Shown piece by piece: positions 1 through 13,237 of a DNA stretch of 52,638 nt. Numbering within the stretch: the first letter of the stretch is position 1; each line of letters begins with the position of its first letter. The stretch is from Ichthyophthirius multifiliis (taxonomy: Eukaryota; Ciliophora; Oligohymenophorea; Hymenostomatida), in assembly GCF_000220395.1 (NCBI RefSeq), contig NW_004086545.1, positions 1 to 52,638 on the forward strand, in the 5' to 3' direction. Both the position numbers and the translations under genes were made by a program. The notes beneath the pieces are model-generated. The model ran no database searches and was not told where the DNA came from. It was given only the letters and a program-made list of their open reading frames with translations.

Positions 1-534
1 TTTTTATGAAAATTAATTATCATCAATTAATTACATTTTCAAAATATTACTAATTATCTAATTATAAATATTGTTAAATTTTTCTTTTTTTTTATATATA
101 TTTTATAAAAATTAATTATTTACATTTTTAATAAAATAAATATATTATTTTATAATTTATATATATATTAATTTTTTTTTTTAAACATTTTTTTTTTTTT
201 AATTAAGAAATATTTTTTATAAATAAGATATTATATATATAAATTATTTTAAATATATATTTATATATTTATATATTTATATATTTATATATTTATCATT
301 TAATTTATAATTTTTTTATTAAAAGATATTTTATTATATAAATTTTTTTATTTTTATATTTCTTTGTTTCTTATAATATTTATATTTTATACTAAATTAT
401 ATATTAATAAAATAAAATATTATATGTTTATAAAATTTTTAATTTTTTTTTTTATTAATTATTTTAAAATAATTTATTTATTTTAATTACAAATAAAAAA
501 TATAATTTATAAATATAAAATCTTAATAAAATAA
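1..534. other. AT-rich spacer
   Basis: This stretch is almost pure A/T with many homopolymer runs and TATATT tracts (for example 240-295). No frame reads like protein and no RNA gene is visible. It probably holds the upstream region of the uS9m gene that starts at 535. Confidence 0.6.
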
Positions 535-2647
535 ATGCTAATAAAGAGGCAAATAGTATCATTAAGCTAAATCTCTTTAAATAATAAATTTTCGTTTTCT
601 TTAAAAAGTTTTAGAGGAATAAAGCATAATTAAAGAATAAGAAATTTTTTTGATATAAATCCTTTATTTCCAGGTATAAATCAAAACAAATAATAATTTT
701 TATAATTATATATAAAATGTAATTTCAAAATAAATTAATAATATAGTTATTTTAAAAAATAAATATAGATTTAAATGAAGTTGAAAGAAAATTATATTAA
801 GATGTCGAATTTAAAAAAGCACAATCTAATACAAATATTACTTAAAAGTAGTTAAATAAAACAATAGAATATTATTTTTTTTATAAAAAAATCATTAATT
901 ACTTTTTTTTAAAAAACAAAAGGTTTTATGATTCTAACAAAAATCATTTTTTGAAAAGAATAAATCAGTATTTAAATAGAGATAAAAAAAGAAAATTTGG
1001 ATTTAAATCTAAAAAAGAGAAACTTCAAAACATTGGAGAAAAATTAGTTTAAAACATATTTATTGACGAAGAAACAAAACTTCCTTATGGAATTGGATTT
1101 GATGAATATATTGAATATTTAAAAGAATAAGCTATAGTGTCAAAAACAGAATAATTCTAAAAAACTTTAGAAAAAATTTGTAAATAAATAGGCTGTTTAG
1201 ATGATATTTAAATGATGAAATTTTTTTAATTTGTTATTGCGGAAAAAACTGCTGATTCATTTAAAAATGATTCCAGACTTTTTATAACAAAAAGAGTAAT
1301 TGAAGAATTAAAAAAGGAAGGAATTTCATATGAAGAAAAAAAAGTGTTTTTAAAGAAATATTTAGGGGGAGGAAATTAAGATGAATTAATTAGAAAAGCA
1401 GAAATTTAAAATGAAGAAGATCTATATTAAACTATAACACCTTTAATTTAATAATAAGCTTTGGAATCTGAAACTAAAAATAGAGCACTTTTAAGTGTTT
1501 AAAAAAAAATAGAATAAAACACAGGTATTTTAATATCACATATATATTTTTAATTTTTTTTTTTTTTTTCATAAATAAGAATTCAGAAGAGTTGAAAAAA
1601 GACCAGATAGAATTGATGAAAATGATGCTTTTTTTAGTGAAGAAAGTGATCAAGAAAGCCATTATAATGAACCTTTTTTTAATTATAAATATAAAAAATC
1701 GTCCTTGAAAGATCATGTAAATCCTTTTGTTACTTTAAAAAGAGAAGATTTCGATAATTAGGCGATTTATAGATAAGTTAAGAAGAATTATTATATTAAT
1801 AAAAAGAAATATTACGAAGAAAATATCTATACTGATGAAAATAAAAAAAGAGATGATAATTAAAACAATTTATAAGTTACTGATTTTTTAATAAATTCTT
1901 AAGGTTTTTTTTTTTAATAAATGTATATGAATATATAAATAATAATATTAGATGAATAAGAAATATTGAATTTATTAAAAAAATTCAATTTAATTAATGA
2001 AGCGATTCCCGAAATTAATTTTAAAGAAATAGTCGATAATATAGATTTTTTAGCTGATAAAGCTCCAACTTCTATAAAAATATAAATAAGCAAATAAAAA
2101 AATAAAGACAGAAATTTAAAATTTGAAGGATTGTATTTTTATTTGAAAATAAAAATATATATTTAATGTTTGTTTAATAAATTAAAAAAAAAGTTATCTA
2201 AAAGAAAATTTAAAACCAGAAGACTATTTATGGAAGAACCTTTAAGAGAATTTTTAAAGAATTTTCCCTACTAACATATTAGAAGCTTAAAAAGGCTAAT
2301 AAATATTAAATTAATAAGATGATTTAGCCCATGAACCATATGAATATGATGTGTAAATAAAAAAATTAAATATTTAAATTTATAATTATAATAATTGTTT
2401 TTAATGTTAGATAAGAAATACTAGAACTAAGTTAATTAAAATAAGAATCAGACCAAAAAGGAATTAAGCATTTAAATGAAGATCATTAAATGGAATTAGA
2501 AATTTATGTGAGACAAAATTAAGACCCTTTTTTCAGACATTATATTTAAAACGATATTAAATATTTCATTGATAGAATTCAAGAAGGTGCTTTTGATGTT
2601 ATGTCTGGTTTAATGCCTTCTAGTGTATTTTTTTTAAATTGTTATAG

Positions 2648-2706
<59 letters not shown>

Positions 2707-3299
2707 ATTTTTGTATTTATATTCTTATTATTTTAAATAATCAAAAAAAGAAATCAAATGACTTAGTATAGTATTATGATGCTGATAGGGAAAATTTATG
2801 CCCTGAAATTTTAGAAGATGAATCTTTAAGATTATAATATGAAGCTTTAAAAAAAGAAAAAATTAGCAAACTTCGTATTTTTAACTCAGGAAAAAGAAAA
2901 ACTTCCACATGCTTAGTTATGATTACTGAAGGACCTGGTATAGTCTTAGTTAATGGAAAAAAAATCTTCAATTATTTTTGTCATCCTTATCATAGAAATA
3001 TTGCTCTTAGACCTTTGTTTTTATCTCCTTCTTCACATTGTTAATATAATATAAATTTCTATGTTAGAGGAGGTGGTGTTACTGGGTAATCTAATGCTTG
3101 CTAAGTCGCTCTTGCTAGAGCCCTTGGATAATTAAATCCTTGTTTAAGACCAATATTTATGAAATGTAATTTTATTTTGTTTTATTTTTATCTTAATTTT
3201 ACAAAAGTGGATTTATTACGTACGGATTATAGATAAAAAGAAAGAAAAAAAACTGGTAAATATAAAGCAAGAAAATCTTATACTTATGTTAGAAGATGA
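535..3299 (+). CDS. MRPS9: Mitochondrial ribosomal protein uS9 (S9), 8 exons
   Basis: Small-subunit protein of the mitochondrial ribosome; the uS9 C-terminal tail reaches toward the P-site tRNA in the family. Exons: 535-673, 769-1524, 1580-1903, 1952-2132, 2194-2352, 2411-2624, 2751-3165, 3208-3299; phases match at every junction and give about 759 aa ending at TGA. The C-terminal ~130 residues carry the uS9 signature: RGGGVTGQSNACQ, then ALARALG, then DLLRTDYRQKERKKTGK and KARKSYTYVRR at the very end. The N-terminus (MLIKRQIVSL...) is basic and serine-rich without acidic residues, as expected of a mitochondrial presequence. The ~600 residues before the uS9 core are far longer than bacterial S9 and rich in Lys, Glu and Gln; I do not recognise a second domain there. 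A start at 717 is in frame with exon 2 but would lose the targeting sequence. Identity is firm; the 5' exon is less so. Confidence 0.88.
2651..2703. repeat. TA microsatellite in uS9m intron 6
   Basis: About 26 uninterrupted TA units inside intron 2625-2750 of the uS9m gene. Many of the longer introns here are lengthened by such repeats. Confidence 0.85.
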
Positions 3300-3589
3300 T
3301 TTTTTTTTTATTATATGGAAAAAATAATATTTTTAATTAAGATAAATATTTAAAATTAATTATTAATTTCCTTTTTTTTAATTTTTTGTAAATGATTTAT
3401 TATTAATATAAAAAAAATTTTCTCAAGAAAAAATAAATAATTTATTTTATTTAAAATTTATTATTTATAAAAATATTATTCAATATTATTTTTTATTTAA
3501 TGTTTTTATAAATAATATTTTATTTAATTTATTGATATAATAATTGGGATTTTATATCTATATGTATATATATATATATATATGAATAT

Positions 3590-3636
<47 letters not shown>

Positions 3637-4237
3637 TTTATTATGAAAATTTTATTTAAATTTTAATATTTATATTGTAATATTATTAATAATTAATATG
3701 ATTTTTGTTATAATAAAACATAAAATGAAGTCTTTTATAAAGATAAGTATAAATATTATTTATTATTATTATTATTTTCTTTAGTCTTTCTGTAAATGTA
3801 TATTTTTTTATTAATAAAAAAAATATTAAAAAATAAAGTGTAAAAAGTTGGAAAAGTTGGTTATTTATATGTTGTTTTTTATAAAAATTATAAAGACTAT
3901 ATTATCAAAGTATATGATAATATTTTATTTTATTTAATGTTATAAAAATTAAATAAAATATATTTATGAAATTTTATATAATTTTGAATTAGTTTATTAA
4001 TATTTAAACTTTTAATAATAATAATGTAAAATATTTACGTTTTTAATCAATTTAAAATAGAATTAACTTATAAGATAAAAAATTTACATTTGTAAAAATT
4101 AAAAAATCTAAAAAGGCTATAAATTAAATAACTCATTTAATTTTAAAAATATATAGTATAAATAATTGTATGATAAAAGATGAAAAAAAATTATTGTATA
4201 ATAAAAGAAAAAATAAAATTTTAAGTAAATTTATAAA
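3300..4237. other. AT-rich spacer with TA microsatellite
   Basis: Spacer after the uS9m gene. It contains an imperfect TA-repeat tract around 3566-3634. I see no convincing gene or RNA in it. Confidence 0.55.
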
Positions 4238-4375
4238 ATGTTTGATAATAAATTAAAAAGACTTTATTAATTTAGAAATAAGGAAAACAATGTGGCTAAA
4301 ATAATATTGTAGTTAATTAAAGAAAATGCAAATATTATTTAGGAAATAGAAGAAAAAAAGATATAAATATATATT
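4238..4375 (+). other. Short protein-like open stretch upstream of the 4763 gene
   Basis: From an ATG at 4238 about 45 codons read like protein (MFDNKLKRLYQFRNKENN, then Lys/Glu/Ile-rich helix) and are richer in G and C than the surroundings. The frame then runs without a TGA through pure A/T to the ATG at 4763, in the same frame. It could be an extra 5' exon of the next gene or a small independent gene. No GT donor lies at its end, so the link is unproven; TGA is rare in such AT-rich DNA, so openness alone means little. Confidence 0.25.
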
Positions 4376-4762
4376 TATATATATATAATATATTTATATA
4401 TTATTTTAATGTGTTTTTCCTATATAAATTTTTATTTTTTAAATTTTATAAAAATAATATTAACATATATAAATATACTTTTTACTGTTTTATATTATAA
4501 AATAATATAATTTTTAAGTTTTATTTAAGAAAAAATATAAAAATTTAATTTACTTCAATATTATTTTTTTTTTCAAATAAATTATTTTATAATTAGAAAT
4601 AATTTTATTTTATTATATTATAATATATATTTCTTAAAATAAAATAAATATTTATTTATTTATAAATAATAATTATAATATATATTATTTATATTAATAT
4701 AATTTATTTTTAAAAATTTAAATTAAAGAATAATTGAAAATATTTTATTTTTTTATTAATAT

Positions 4763-5732
4763 ATGAATATAAATACAAATATAAGCATTTTAAGTTAAAA
4801 TAACATAAATTTACCAAACTTATTCGAAAAATTAAACTTATTAATAACTAATAATTCTGAAAGTATTTTAAAAAATAAATTATAATATATAAAAATTAAA
4901 ATTTATATGTTAAAATAAAGTTACACAAAGCAAAATAACATAAAATAACAAAAATCCTTAAATAAAAAGAACTAAAGAATATCGAAAAAATCATAATATA
5001 TCAGCGAGTTAAGATATTTAAAATTTTATTATAAGAAGTAGCAAAAATGGGAATTATTATAAAATAAAATAAATAAGAAAATAATATGAGAAATAATACA
5101 ATGAGAATTTTAAAAAAGAAGATTATTTAAAAATAGTTAAAAATAATTATTGCTAAAATTATTATACTTATTGTAATACTACTTTTTCAAGATAAATAAC
5201 AAAAGATTATTTATCAAATGTTTCTTAAAATTTATAAAAAAATAAAAAAAGTTTAGAGAAAATAAAAAAAAGCCATGTTGAAGTTATATAATAAAACAAA
5301 AAATACTAATAAAAAAGTTTGATAAAAATAAATGATATTAATAAAAATGTTTCTAAAATAAATAATGAAATCGATTTTTTAATTTAATAAGAAGAGGCTA
5401 TTTAAGATATTATTTAAAATGAAACAAAATTATTAATTAGAAAAGTAAAATAAAATAAAAAATAAGAATATATAATAAAAAAAAATACTGCCTATTTTAA
5501 TATTTATGATGAATAATAAGATAAAATAAAAGAAGAAAAAAATAACTTTTAATAGATGAAAATAAATATGTAATAAATATAAAGAACATCATTAAATAAA
5601 AAATTATCAACTTCAAATTAATAAATAAAAGAAAATAAAAATAATGCTAATATAAAAATAGAAAAACTAGAAAAAGTAATAAATAAATATAAAATATTAT
5701 AAATATAGATGTAAAAAAATAATAATAATATA

Positions 5733-5797
<65 letters not shown>

Positions 5798-6621
5798 TTA
5801 TATTTTTATTTTAGCCATATTTATAAGAAAGATTATATGGAAATTTTAAAAATAATCCTAATAATTTAATTAATTAAAAAATTAATAATTAATTCATTTA
5901 AAAATCTTTAAAATCGCATTCTAATTTTTTTTAATTTGATGAAGAATTTGAAATTATAAGTTTATCAAGGAAATAAAGTCCTACTCTATAAGTTTATAAT
6001 AATAATGATGAAATCGAGAATATTCATAATAATTTAAGTTCTATTAATATTAATTGTAATTATTAAAATAATGCTAATATTAATAATAGTATATATGCAT
6101 TTTAAAGTAACAATTAAGAAATCAATAATGAAAATAATAATTTAATATTAAGCGATGAAAAAGATAAATTAAATGTAAATAATTAAGATTTAAATGAATT
6201 TAAAATTAACTTATTATAATCCGATACATAAATCAATCTTTCTTTATAATCAGCACATATATAAAAAAAAAGTATAAATAATATGAAGAAATAAAGTATT
6301 TTAATGGAGGAAAATAATTTTAATGCTTCTTTATTATAAGAAAATTATTAAGATAATAACAATAATCAATAATACTAAAATTCTATAGATATGAGAAGTA
6401 TAGGTGGAAGCGATAAAATTTTAAAAGCAAATATAAATAATAGTTAATTTTAAGATAGCAATTTAATATAGGAATATTAATAATAAAAAAATGTTAATAT
6501 TAGCTAAAAATTTATAAGTAAATAGTAAGGGAAAAAAGAAAATAATAGTTAATTAAAATTTTAAAGTGCTATAGAGAAAAATATTAATAATGAATCAATC
6601 AAGTTTTCTTTTCAAAATTAT

Positions 6622-6687
<66 letters not shown>

Positions 6688-9600
6688 TTTAATAATAATT
6701 ATAATAGTGATTCTATAATCTAGTAATAAAAAACTCAAGAATAAAATATTTATGAAATTAATTATATTTTTTCAAGAAATGTTTCCAATTCTTCTTTCTG
6801 CTTTGATTAGTCAGATAATATTTAACAAGTTTAAATTATTAAAAATGAATTTAATAATACTTTTTAAAACAAGTAAAAAATATAAATAATAAATTTTATA
6901 TATTTTTTTTTTTTAAAAAAAAGTTAAATTTTATTTTAATACATTATAAAAAAACTTAATGAATTTTATTTAGTCAAAGGAAGATTTATTTTCGCTAAAA
7001 ACAAAAAAGAAATCATAAATATTTAAGATTTACAACAAATAGAAATTTAAATTTAAATAAATTAAATGAATTTAAAAGGAGGAGGTTGGTAGGATTTATT
7101 TTTTATGAATTTCAAGAAATTTATTGAAGAGTTTTTCCCTAATAATGACCTTAACTACATCACTTCCTCAGTTGAAATTCCTAAAAACGAGCAATACTTT
7201 AACATGTTTCGTTTTTAGAAATTTTTAGCTCACAAAGGGTTTACTTTAGATTAAAAAGTAAGTCTATATAAGTAATTAAAGGGAAAAATATCAATTGAAA
7301 ATTGCAAAATTACTTTGATTTAGACTAATAAATATAAGAATAAATTAAATATAGAAGATGGGGAGAAAATAGACTATGAAGAAGAAGAAAAAGAAGACTA
7401 TAATGAATAAAGTTATTAAATTTAATCAATACATAAAAGAAAAAGCCTATTAGATGAAATATTAATAATTGATATTTTGGAAGAATAAAATATAAGGGAA
7501 CTTGAGCAAATAATTTATAAGGAAAATTAACCGTGAATTCGTGACTAGATATATTATAAAAATATGAAGAAAAATAAAAAAAAAGCAGAAATGGGTAATA
7601 TATTGCAAAATTATAGGAAAAATAGTAATTTTAAGGATGAAAAAAAAAATTTTTTGGTCATGTCGAAGGTTTTAAAGGCTTCTAAAATTTTAAAGTCTAA
7701 TATTAAAATCAATAGAATTATAAATTAGACTAATTTTGAACTTATTAATGATCATATTTAACGCGTGAATGAGAAAACAGTGTTTATTTAGGATAAAAAT
7801 GAGATTTTACTATTGGAAAATTACAATAGTGTAGTTAAGTTAGAAGGTAATAAGCATTTTTTTAATTATTCTTTTAGAGATTGCAAAAGTGGGTTTTTAT
7901 AGAATATTAAAGTGAGCTTTTTTTTAAATTAAGAAGATGGTTTGGAAGCGTTTTTGGTCATTTTTAATAAATGTAACTCGTTTTAGGTGGATTTTATTAA
8001 AGTTAAAGGTAAGGAAAAGATAGAGAAGTTAATTAATTTAATTTAAGTGTCTTAGGATGGTATTACTTAATGGTTAAAGTATTCTCTTTTAGAAAAAAAA
8101 GAAGGACTTTTGAAAAAATTCTGTTTTTAGTGTGTTTTTGGGAAAAATATATAGGAGAAAAAATATTAAGAAATAGATTTTAGTATTATTGAATTTTTGG
8201 GTTTAGGCGTAAATTTTGATGTATAATTTTTTTTAAATAGAATAAAATTTTTAATAAGTAGTGGAAATAATAATAGCGAATTTTTGAAAAATTATTTTTT
8301 TTAAAAATAGTTTTAAGGACTTTAAACTATTAAAGGATTAGGAAAATGCTTTTTGGGATGTATAGTTTTTTAAGCAAATCCAGTTTATAATTTCGGAGAT
8401 TGGGTTTTTGTATGTATTAATGTTGTGCCTTTTTTTAAATAAAGGATTTCCTTTACGAAGATTTTATTTACTATTTAAGATATTTAATGTATTTTTTAAT
8501 AAATTGCTTTTTTTCTTTTTTTTTTTTTCTTTCTTTCTTTATTTCTTTATTTCTTTTTTTTTTTTTTTCTTTTTTTTTTCTTTCTTTATAGCTTTCTTTT
8601 TTTATTAGAATTATTTGATAAAGAATTTACTTTCAAAAATTGCTTGAAAATTGAAAATATCATAAATATGGTAAATATTGTTTGTGAGAAAATGGTTTAT
8701 TCGAAGTTAAAAAATTTCGGAAATTTACATATTCCGTTGTATTTATTAACCTAAAATGATAAGAAAATTAAATATAATTTAGTTAATAATTGCTATGATT
8801 TTTTCGATTAAAAAAATGGACTTCATAGTTCCATTTTACCTAAAAATACATTACTTTAGCCAGTTTTAAGGTCTTAGAAAGTCGTTTTTTCATGCATGAA
8901 GAAAATTTAAAGCTTCTATGCTATTTTTACTGTTCATAGATATGACATTTTGGATTATTATAATTTGGAAATATATCTTTCGCATAATTAAAGGAGCTGG
9001 AATATTAATATATTTCCAAGCGATTTATAGAGGTTAAGAAATGATGTATAAGAGAGTATTTTTCCTTTTATTTTTTGGGAGTATTTAGATGTATTAGAAA
9101 TTGTAAAATAAAATAATGAAAAATATACTGAATTTTCTAAAGAATACAAAGATTTTATGATTCCTGATCCTATCGGATATTTAAAAAAATTACATGGAGG
9201 AAAAAATGTGTTTAAAGAAAGAAAAGTTAAAAGAGATTAAAATTATAAATAATAGCCTGATTAATTTATTAATATTTTTAATAAATAACATCTGAAATTT
9301 TTCTAAATAAAAGTTTGAAATAAATACATATATAAAAATAAATAAATATATAATACATATATATATAAATATATATATTTATATATATATATATATATAA
9401 AAATATTACACATATAAATATATATTTATATATATATTTTTTCATTTTTATATATTTCAGGCTTGGGAAATATTAATAGATAAATGCAAATTAATAGTTA
9501 ATTAAAATGGTGGAATATAATTATAAATGGATAATTTTTAAGGATTTATAAAGGAAAATCTATTGAATGAAATAATAAATTTAAGACATAATGAAAATGT

Positions 9601-10669
9601 TTAAATTTAAATTAATTTAGAAGAAGAAGACTAAAATAAGAAAAATTGTGATTTAAGGAAAATTCCATTCAAGTTTTTTATGGAAAAATCATAAATAAAG
9701 TAAAATAATATAGAAAAAAATGAATTTTTAAATGAATATTTATAAATTACACACGAAAAGTTCGAAAAAGATGTAATAAGGAAGTAAATTCTGGGAAAAA
9801 GTGAAAATTTTTTACTAGAAGATGCCGTTTAATGGAATATTTTTATCAGATTTAATTTCTTTGAAAAGACTCAGACTGATTATTAGAAATTAAATTTACA
9901 GATTTTATTATATTAGTTTTTTAAACAAGAAAAAAAAAAGCGACCCTTTATTCTTTCTGATTTAAGGGAAGTCGCAAGGATGTGTTTAAATAAAATTAAA
10001 TAAAATTATTTTGTATATGAAGAAGAAGAAAAAGATTTTACTTAAGTATATGAAAGAAAATCCTTTATTTTAGATTAATTTAATAGTATTCTTTAGAGAA
10101 ATAGAAATAAATAATATTCCTTTAATAATAATAAGATATATTAGCAATAATAAAATTTTTAATCATAATAACAAAATTATGATTAATAAGAAAATTAAGA
10201 ATTATAAGTTAATTAAAAATTGTAGAAAAAAAAATTTTTAGGGTAATAATATGAAAGGAATATTAATAAATTATAAAAAGTTGTATATTAATAAGAATAT
10301 AAACTTAATAATATATTTGAAAATTAAAAACATAAACCAAAATTGAAAATTAATAGATAATTAAATATCGAAAGACTTATAAATCCAAATAAATAATATT
10401 TTGTTTTAATGTATAGGGGAGTTTTTACTATTAAACCGCCATAAATGATTGCTATTTATTTCAGAAATATGAAGTTTTATTGCAAAATATGGAATATTTT
10501 ATCGTAAAAAGGGATGGAATAGAAAATTAAATATAGTTAATTGCAATATTAGATACCATTTTTGAAAGAATTTATATAAATGAAGAAGTTTTAGGATATT
10601 GGGTTGAAAATATATAAAAGTTGTAAAAATAATTTAATGATTTAAAGTTTTTATGAAATTAATTAATGA
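4763..10669 (+). CDS. Large unrecognised protein, 6 exons, one in-frame TGA
   Basis: Exons: 4763-4862, 4921-5675, 5815-6872, 6924-8488, 8609-9312, 9461-10669. All junction phases agree, giving about 1,796 codons. A single in-frame TGA lies at 7534-7536; the same frame continues open for over 300 codons, with an ATG at 7564. So this is either one gene with a recoded or miscalled codon, or two tandem genes 27 bp apart. The first part is Lys/Asn/Gln-rich and probably coiled (residues ~100-300), then has a polyasparagine run (21 AAT codons, 6625-6687) and a GGGWQDLFFMNFKKF segment. After the TGA the sequence is less repetitive and looks folded, with stretches such as TIKGLGKCFLG, FFDQKNGLHSSILP, SRSWNIN-like HNQRSWNINIFPSDLQ, FIFWEYLDVLEIV and, near the C-terminus, FRNMKFYCKIWNIL. 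I do not recognise a family. Introns 2, 4 and 5 are long; intron 4 is a T/C-rich tract. Confidence 0.65.
6625..6687 (+). repeat. (AAT)21 repeat, polyasparagine
   Basis: Twenty-one uninterrupted AAT codons inside exon 3 of the 4763-10669 gene. They encode a 21-residue asparagine run, a length-variable element common in AT-rich protist proteins. Confidence 0.9.
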
Positions 10670-10769
10670 TTATTTTTTATTTGATTAATTTTTTTATTTT
10701 TATTAATATATTTTTATTTAAAAATATTTTTTTTTTTTTTTTTTTTTTTGAATATTAAAATTTTTATTT

Positions 10770-11685
10770 ATGAGTTCTCCTTTTAAAAATTATAATAATT
10801 ATTCTGGATAAATCAGAAATTAGTATTTAGGAAATGGGATAGATTGTAATTATAATAGTAATGAATTTTCAATGGAGGCTATATATAAAAAGAAGATTTT
10901 TATTTTAGAATAAGAAATAGAAGATTTAAAACATGAGAATAACTAATTAAAAAAAACAATATAAAATTACAAAGAAGAAGAAAGTAGAAATATAATATTG
11001 GATAATGAAAGAATAAATAAATTATTAAACGAAAGAGAAGAATTAATGAGAGATTGTGCTGATTTGGCTAGAGGAAATAGACTTTTAAGTTAAGAAAATG
11101 ATATGGTTTTGACGAAATATTCAAATGTATTAGAAATATATAATAGATTGGTAATTTTAAATGAGGAAAATTAGAAATTAACAGGAGATATGCAATTAAA
11201 TAATTAATGGAAAAAAGAATAATTAAAAAATTAGTGGAAAATAAGTTCGAAGATTTAAATGAATAATTAAAAAATTATGAAATTTAAAAATTTAATTGAA
11301 TGAAACTTTTAATGGCTTTTAATAATAAAAAGAATACTTTTATTCTTAGTAGTTTATGAGTAAAGAAGAAACGAAAAATTAAGTAGCAAAAACAATGTCT
11401 TATATAGAGGAAGCTTATAAGATAAATCTAAAAATGAATGAATCAAATGAAATGATAATTCAAAATATTCTTAAAAAATTAGAAGATTAATAAAATAATA
11501 AACAATCAAGTTAACAAAATATCAATACAAATACGAAAGATTAAAAAGCAAAAAATTCAGAAAAAAAAAAAGATTAAAAAAAAAATGATAAGAAAAATAC
11601 AGATAAGAAAAAAAATGATAAACAAAATGATAAAAAAGATAATAAAAAAACAGAAAATAAATAACCTAAAGATAAAAAAATATGA
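10770..11685 (+). CDS. Coiled-coil protein with Lys-rich tail, two apparent frameshifts
   Basis: It starts only 100 bp after the preceding stop, on the same strand. The ATG at 10770 opens MSSPFKNYNNYSGQIRNQ, followed by about 130 residues of heptad-like Glu/Lys/Leu/Asn sequence (for example KKKIFILEQEIEDLKHEN) typical of a coiled coil. The reading frame shifts near 11211-11230 and again near 11286-11290. One missing A in each A-run gives a continuous coiled coil (QLKKLVENKFEDLNEQ, then YEIQKIQLNET). The tail is almost entirely Lys, Asp, Asn, Gln and Thr, ending KDKKI before TGA. No family is recognised. The frameshifts look like homopolymer miscalls rather than decay, because the sequence on both sides keeps coding character. 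Confidence 0.7.
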
Positions 11686-13237
11686 AGAATATATATGAAT
11701 ATATTTATTTATATATATATAAATAAAAATATATATATAAAAAAAATATATGTATATATATATAAATATTTATATTTATATTTATATTTTTATTTATATT
11801 TATATATATAACTTTTTTTTTTCTTTATTATAATTTATTATTTTTTTTATTTTTATTTTTATTTTTTTTATATATTTTTTTAATTTTTTATAATATTAAT
11901 TTTATTGACATTATTATATTTTTTTATAAGTTATATTTTTTTATTTCTTAATTTTTTTTTTTTGAGTTATCACAATAATTTTTTATTTTTCCTCTTTGTA
12001 TTAAAATTAATGTTAATCTTTTTTATATTATATTAATAAAATTTTATTAATATTAAATTACACATAATTAATTATATTTATATAATTTTTTAATTAATTT
12101 TTATTTTTATAATATATAAATTAATATTATTAAGATAGTCATAATTTTTTGAATATTTATATATTCATATATTATCCATTATATTTTTTTTATAAATTTT
12201 TACAAAAAATATTTTTTTATTTTTAAATTTAATTAAATTAAATTTTTATTTTTAATTTTTTTTTATATAAAATAAAATAATTTTAAATTATATTTTAAAT
12301 TATTTTTTAAAAATTTACAAATAACACATATAAAGATATTATTCTTTTATTTTTCTAATATAATATATTTTAATTTTTTTGTAAATTAAATTTATTTCAT
12401 AATTAATATTAATTTATAAATAGTATTTAAAATTAACTAGTTTCAATTAATGTTTCATATTTAATTTTAGTATAAAAAAAATATATTTATATAAATGCTT
12501 ATAATTTTTTTAAAAAATATAATAAATAATAAAGAAATTTATATATTTTTTTAAAAAATATATATTTATAGGATTTTTATAAATATAAATATATTAAATA
12601 CATAATTTATATTTTTTTAAAATATTAAGTGTTAATAATATAAATAGTTATAGATGATGATTAAATTAGAGTTTTCTAATAATTTATAAAGTATTACTTT
12701 ATATATTATATAATAAATTAAAACTTAATAGTAAAACAAGATTAATAAATTGTTTTTTATATATATATGAAATTTAAAAATAAAATAAAATATATATAAA
12801 TAAATAAATAATCATATTAATTAAATGTGAAAGACTTCTTATTTTATATTATAATATAAATAAGTATTTTCATAATAAATATATATATATATATATATTT
12901 ATTTATAAATTAATTAATATGTATATATATATATATTATTTTAAACTTTTAAAATAATATGTTTATAATTATGAAATAATGTTTTTAAGTATTAAATTAA
13001 AATATTAAGACTCCTTAATATATTCCAGAAATTTATTAATATTTTTTTATCCAGATTTTTATAACAAAATATATAATATTAATATTTTAAGCGTTTACGA
13101 TATATATTTAATACATTTAAAATTTATACCTGCGCACCTCTAAATTACATTCTTAAATTTTACTTTTTAATTAAAATTATTGATTTACATTTTTTTATTC
13201 TTATTATTAATTTAATAAATTAATTTTAAATAAGATA
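11686..13237. other. AT-rich spacer
   Basis: About 1.5 kb of A/T-rich sequence with TA tracts. I found no reading frame with protein-like composition, no tRNA and no recognisable RNA. Confidence 0.55.

Noticed and set aside
7539-7554. A 16-bp GTGAATTCGTGACTAG intron that would remove the TGA at 7534
   Set aside because: The segment has GT and AG ends but is far shorter than any other intron here, and removing it shifts the frame into another TGA.
8408-8608. Phe-rich plus-strand ORF
   Set aside because: Most of it is the T/C-rich intron 8489-8608 of the large unknown gene; flanking exons splice in phase across it.
12600-13200. Search for tRNA genes in the large spacers
   Set aside because: No cloverleaf with a GTTCRANNC-type T arm could be found in this or the other spacers by eye.
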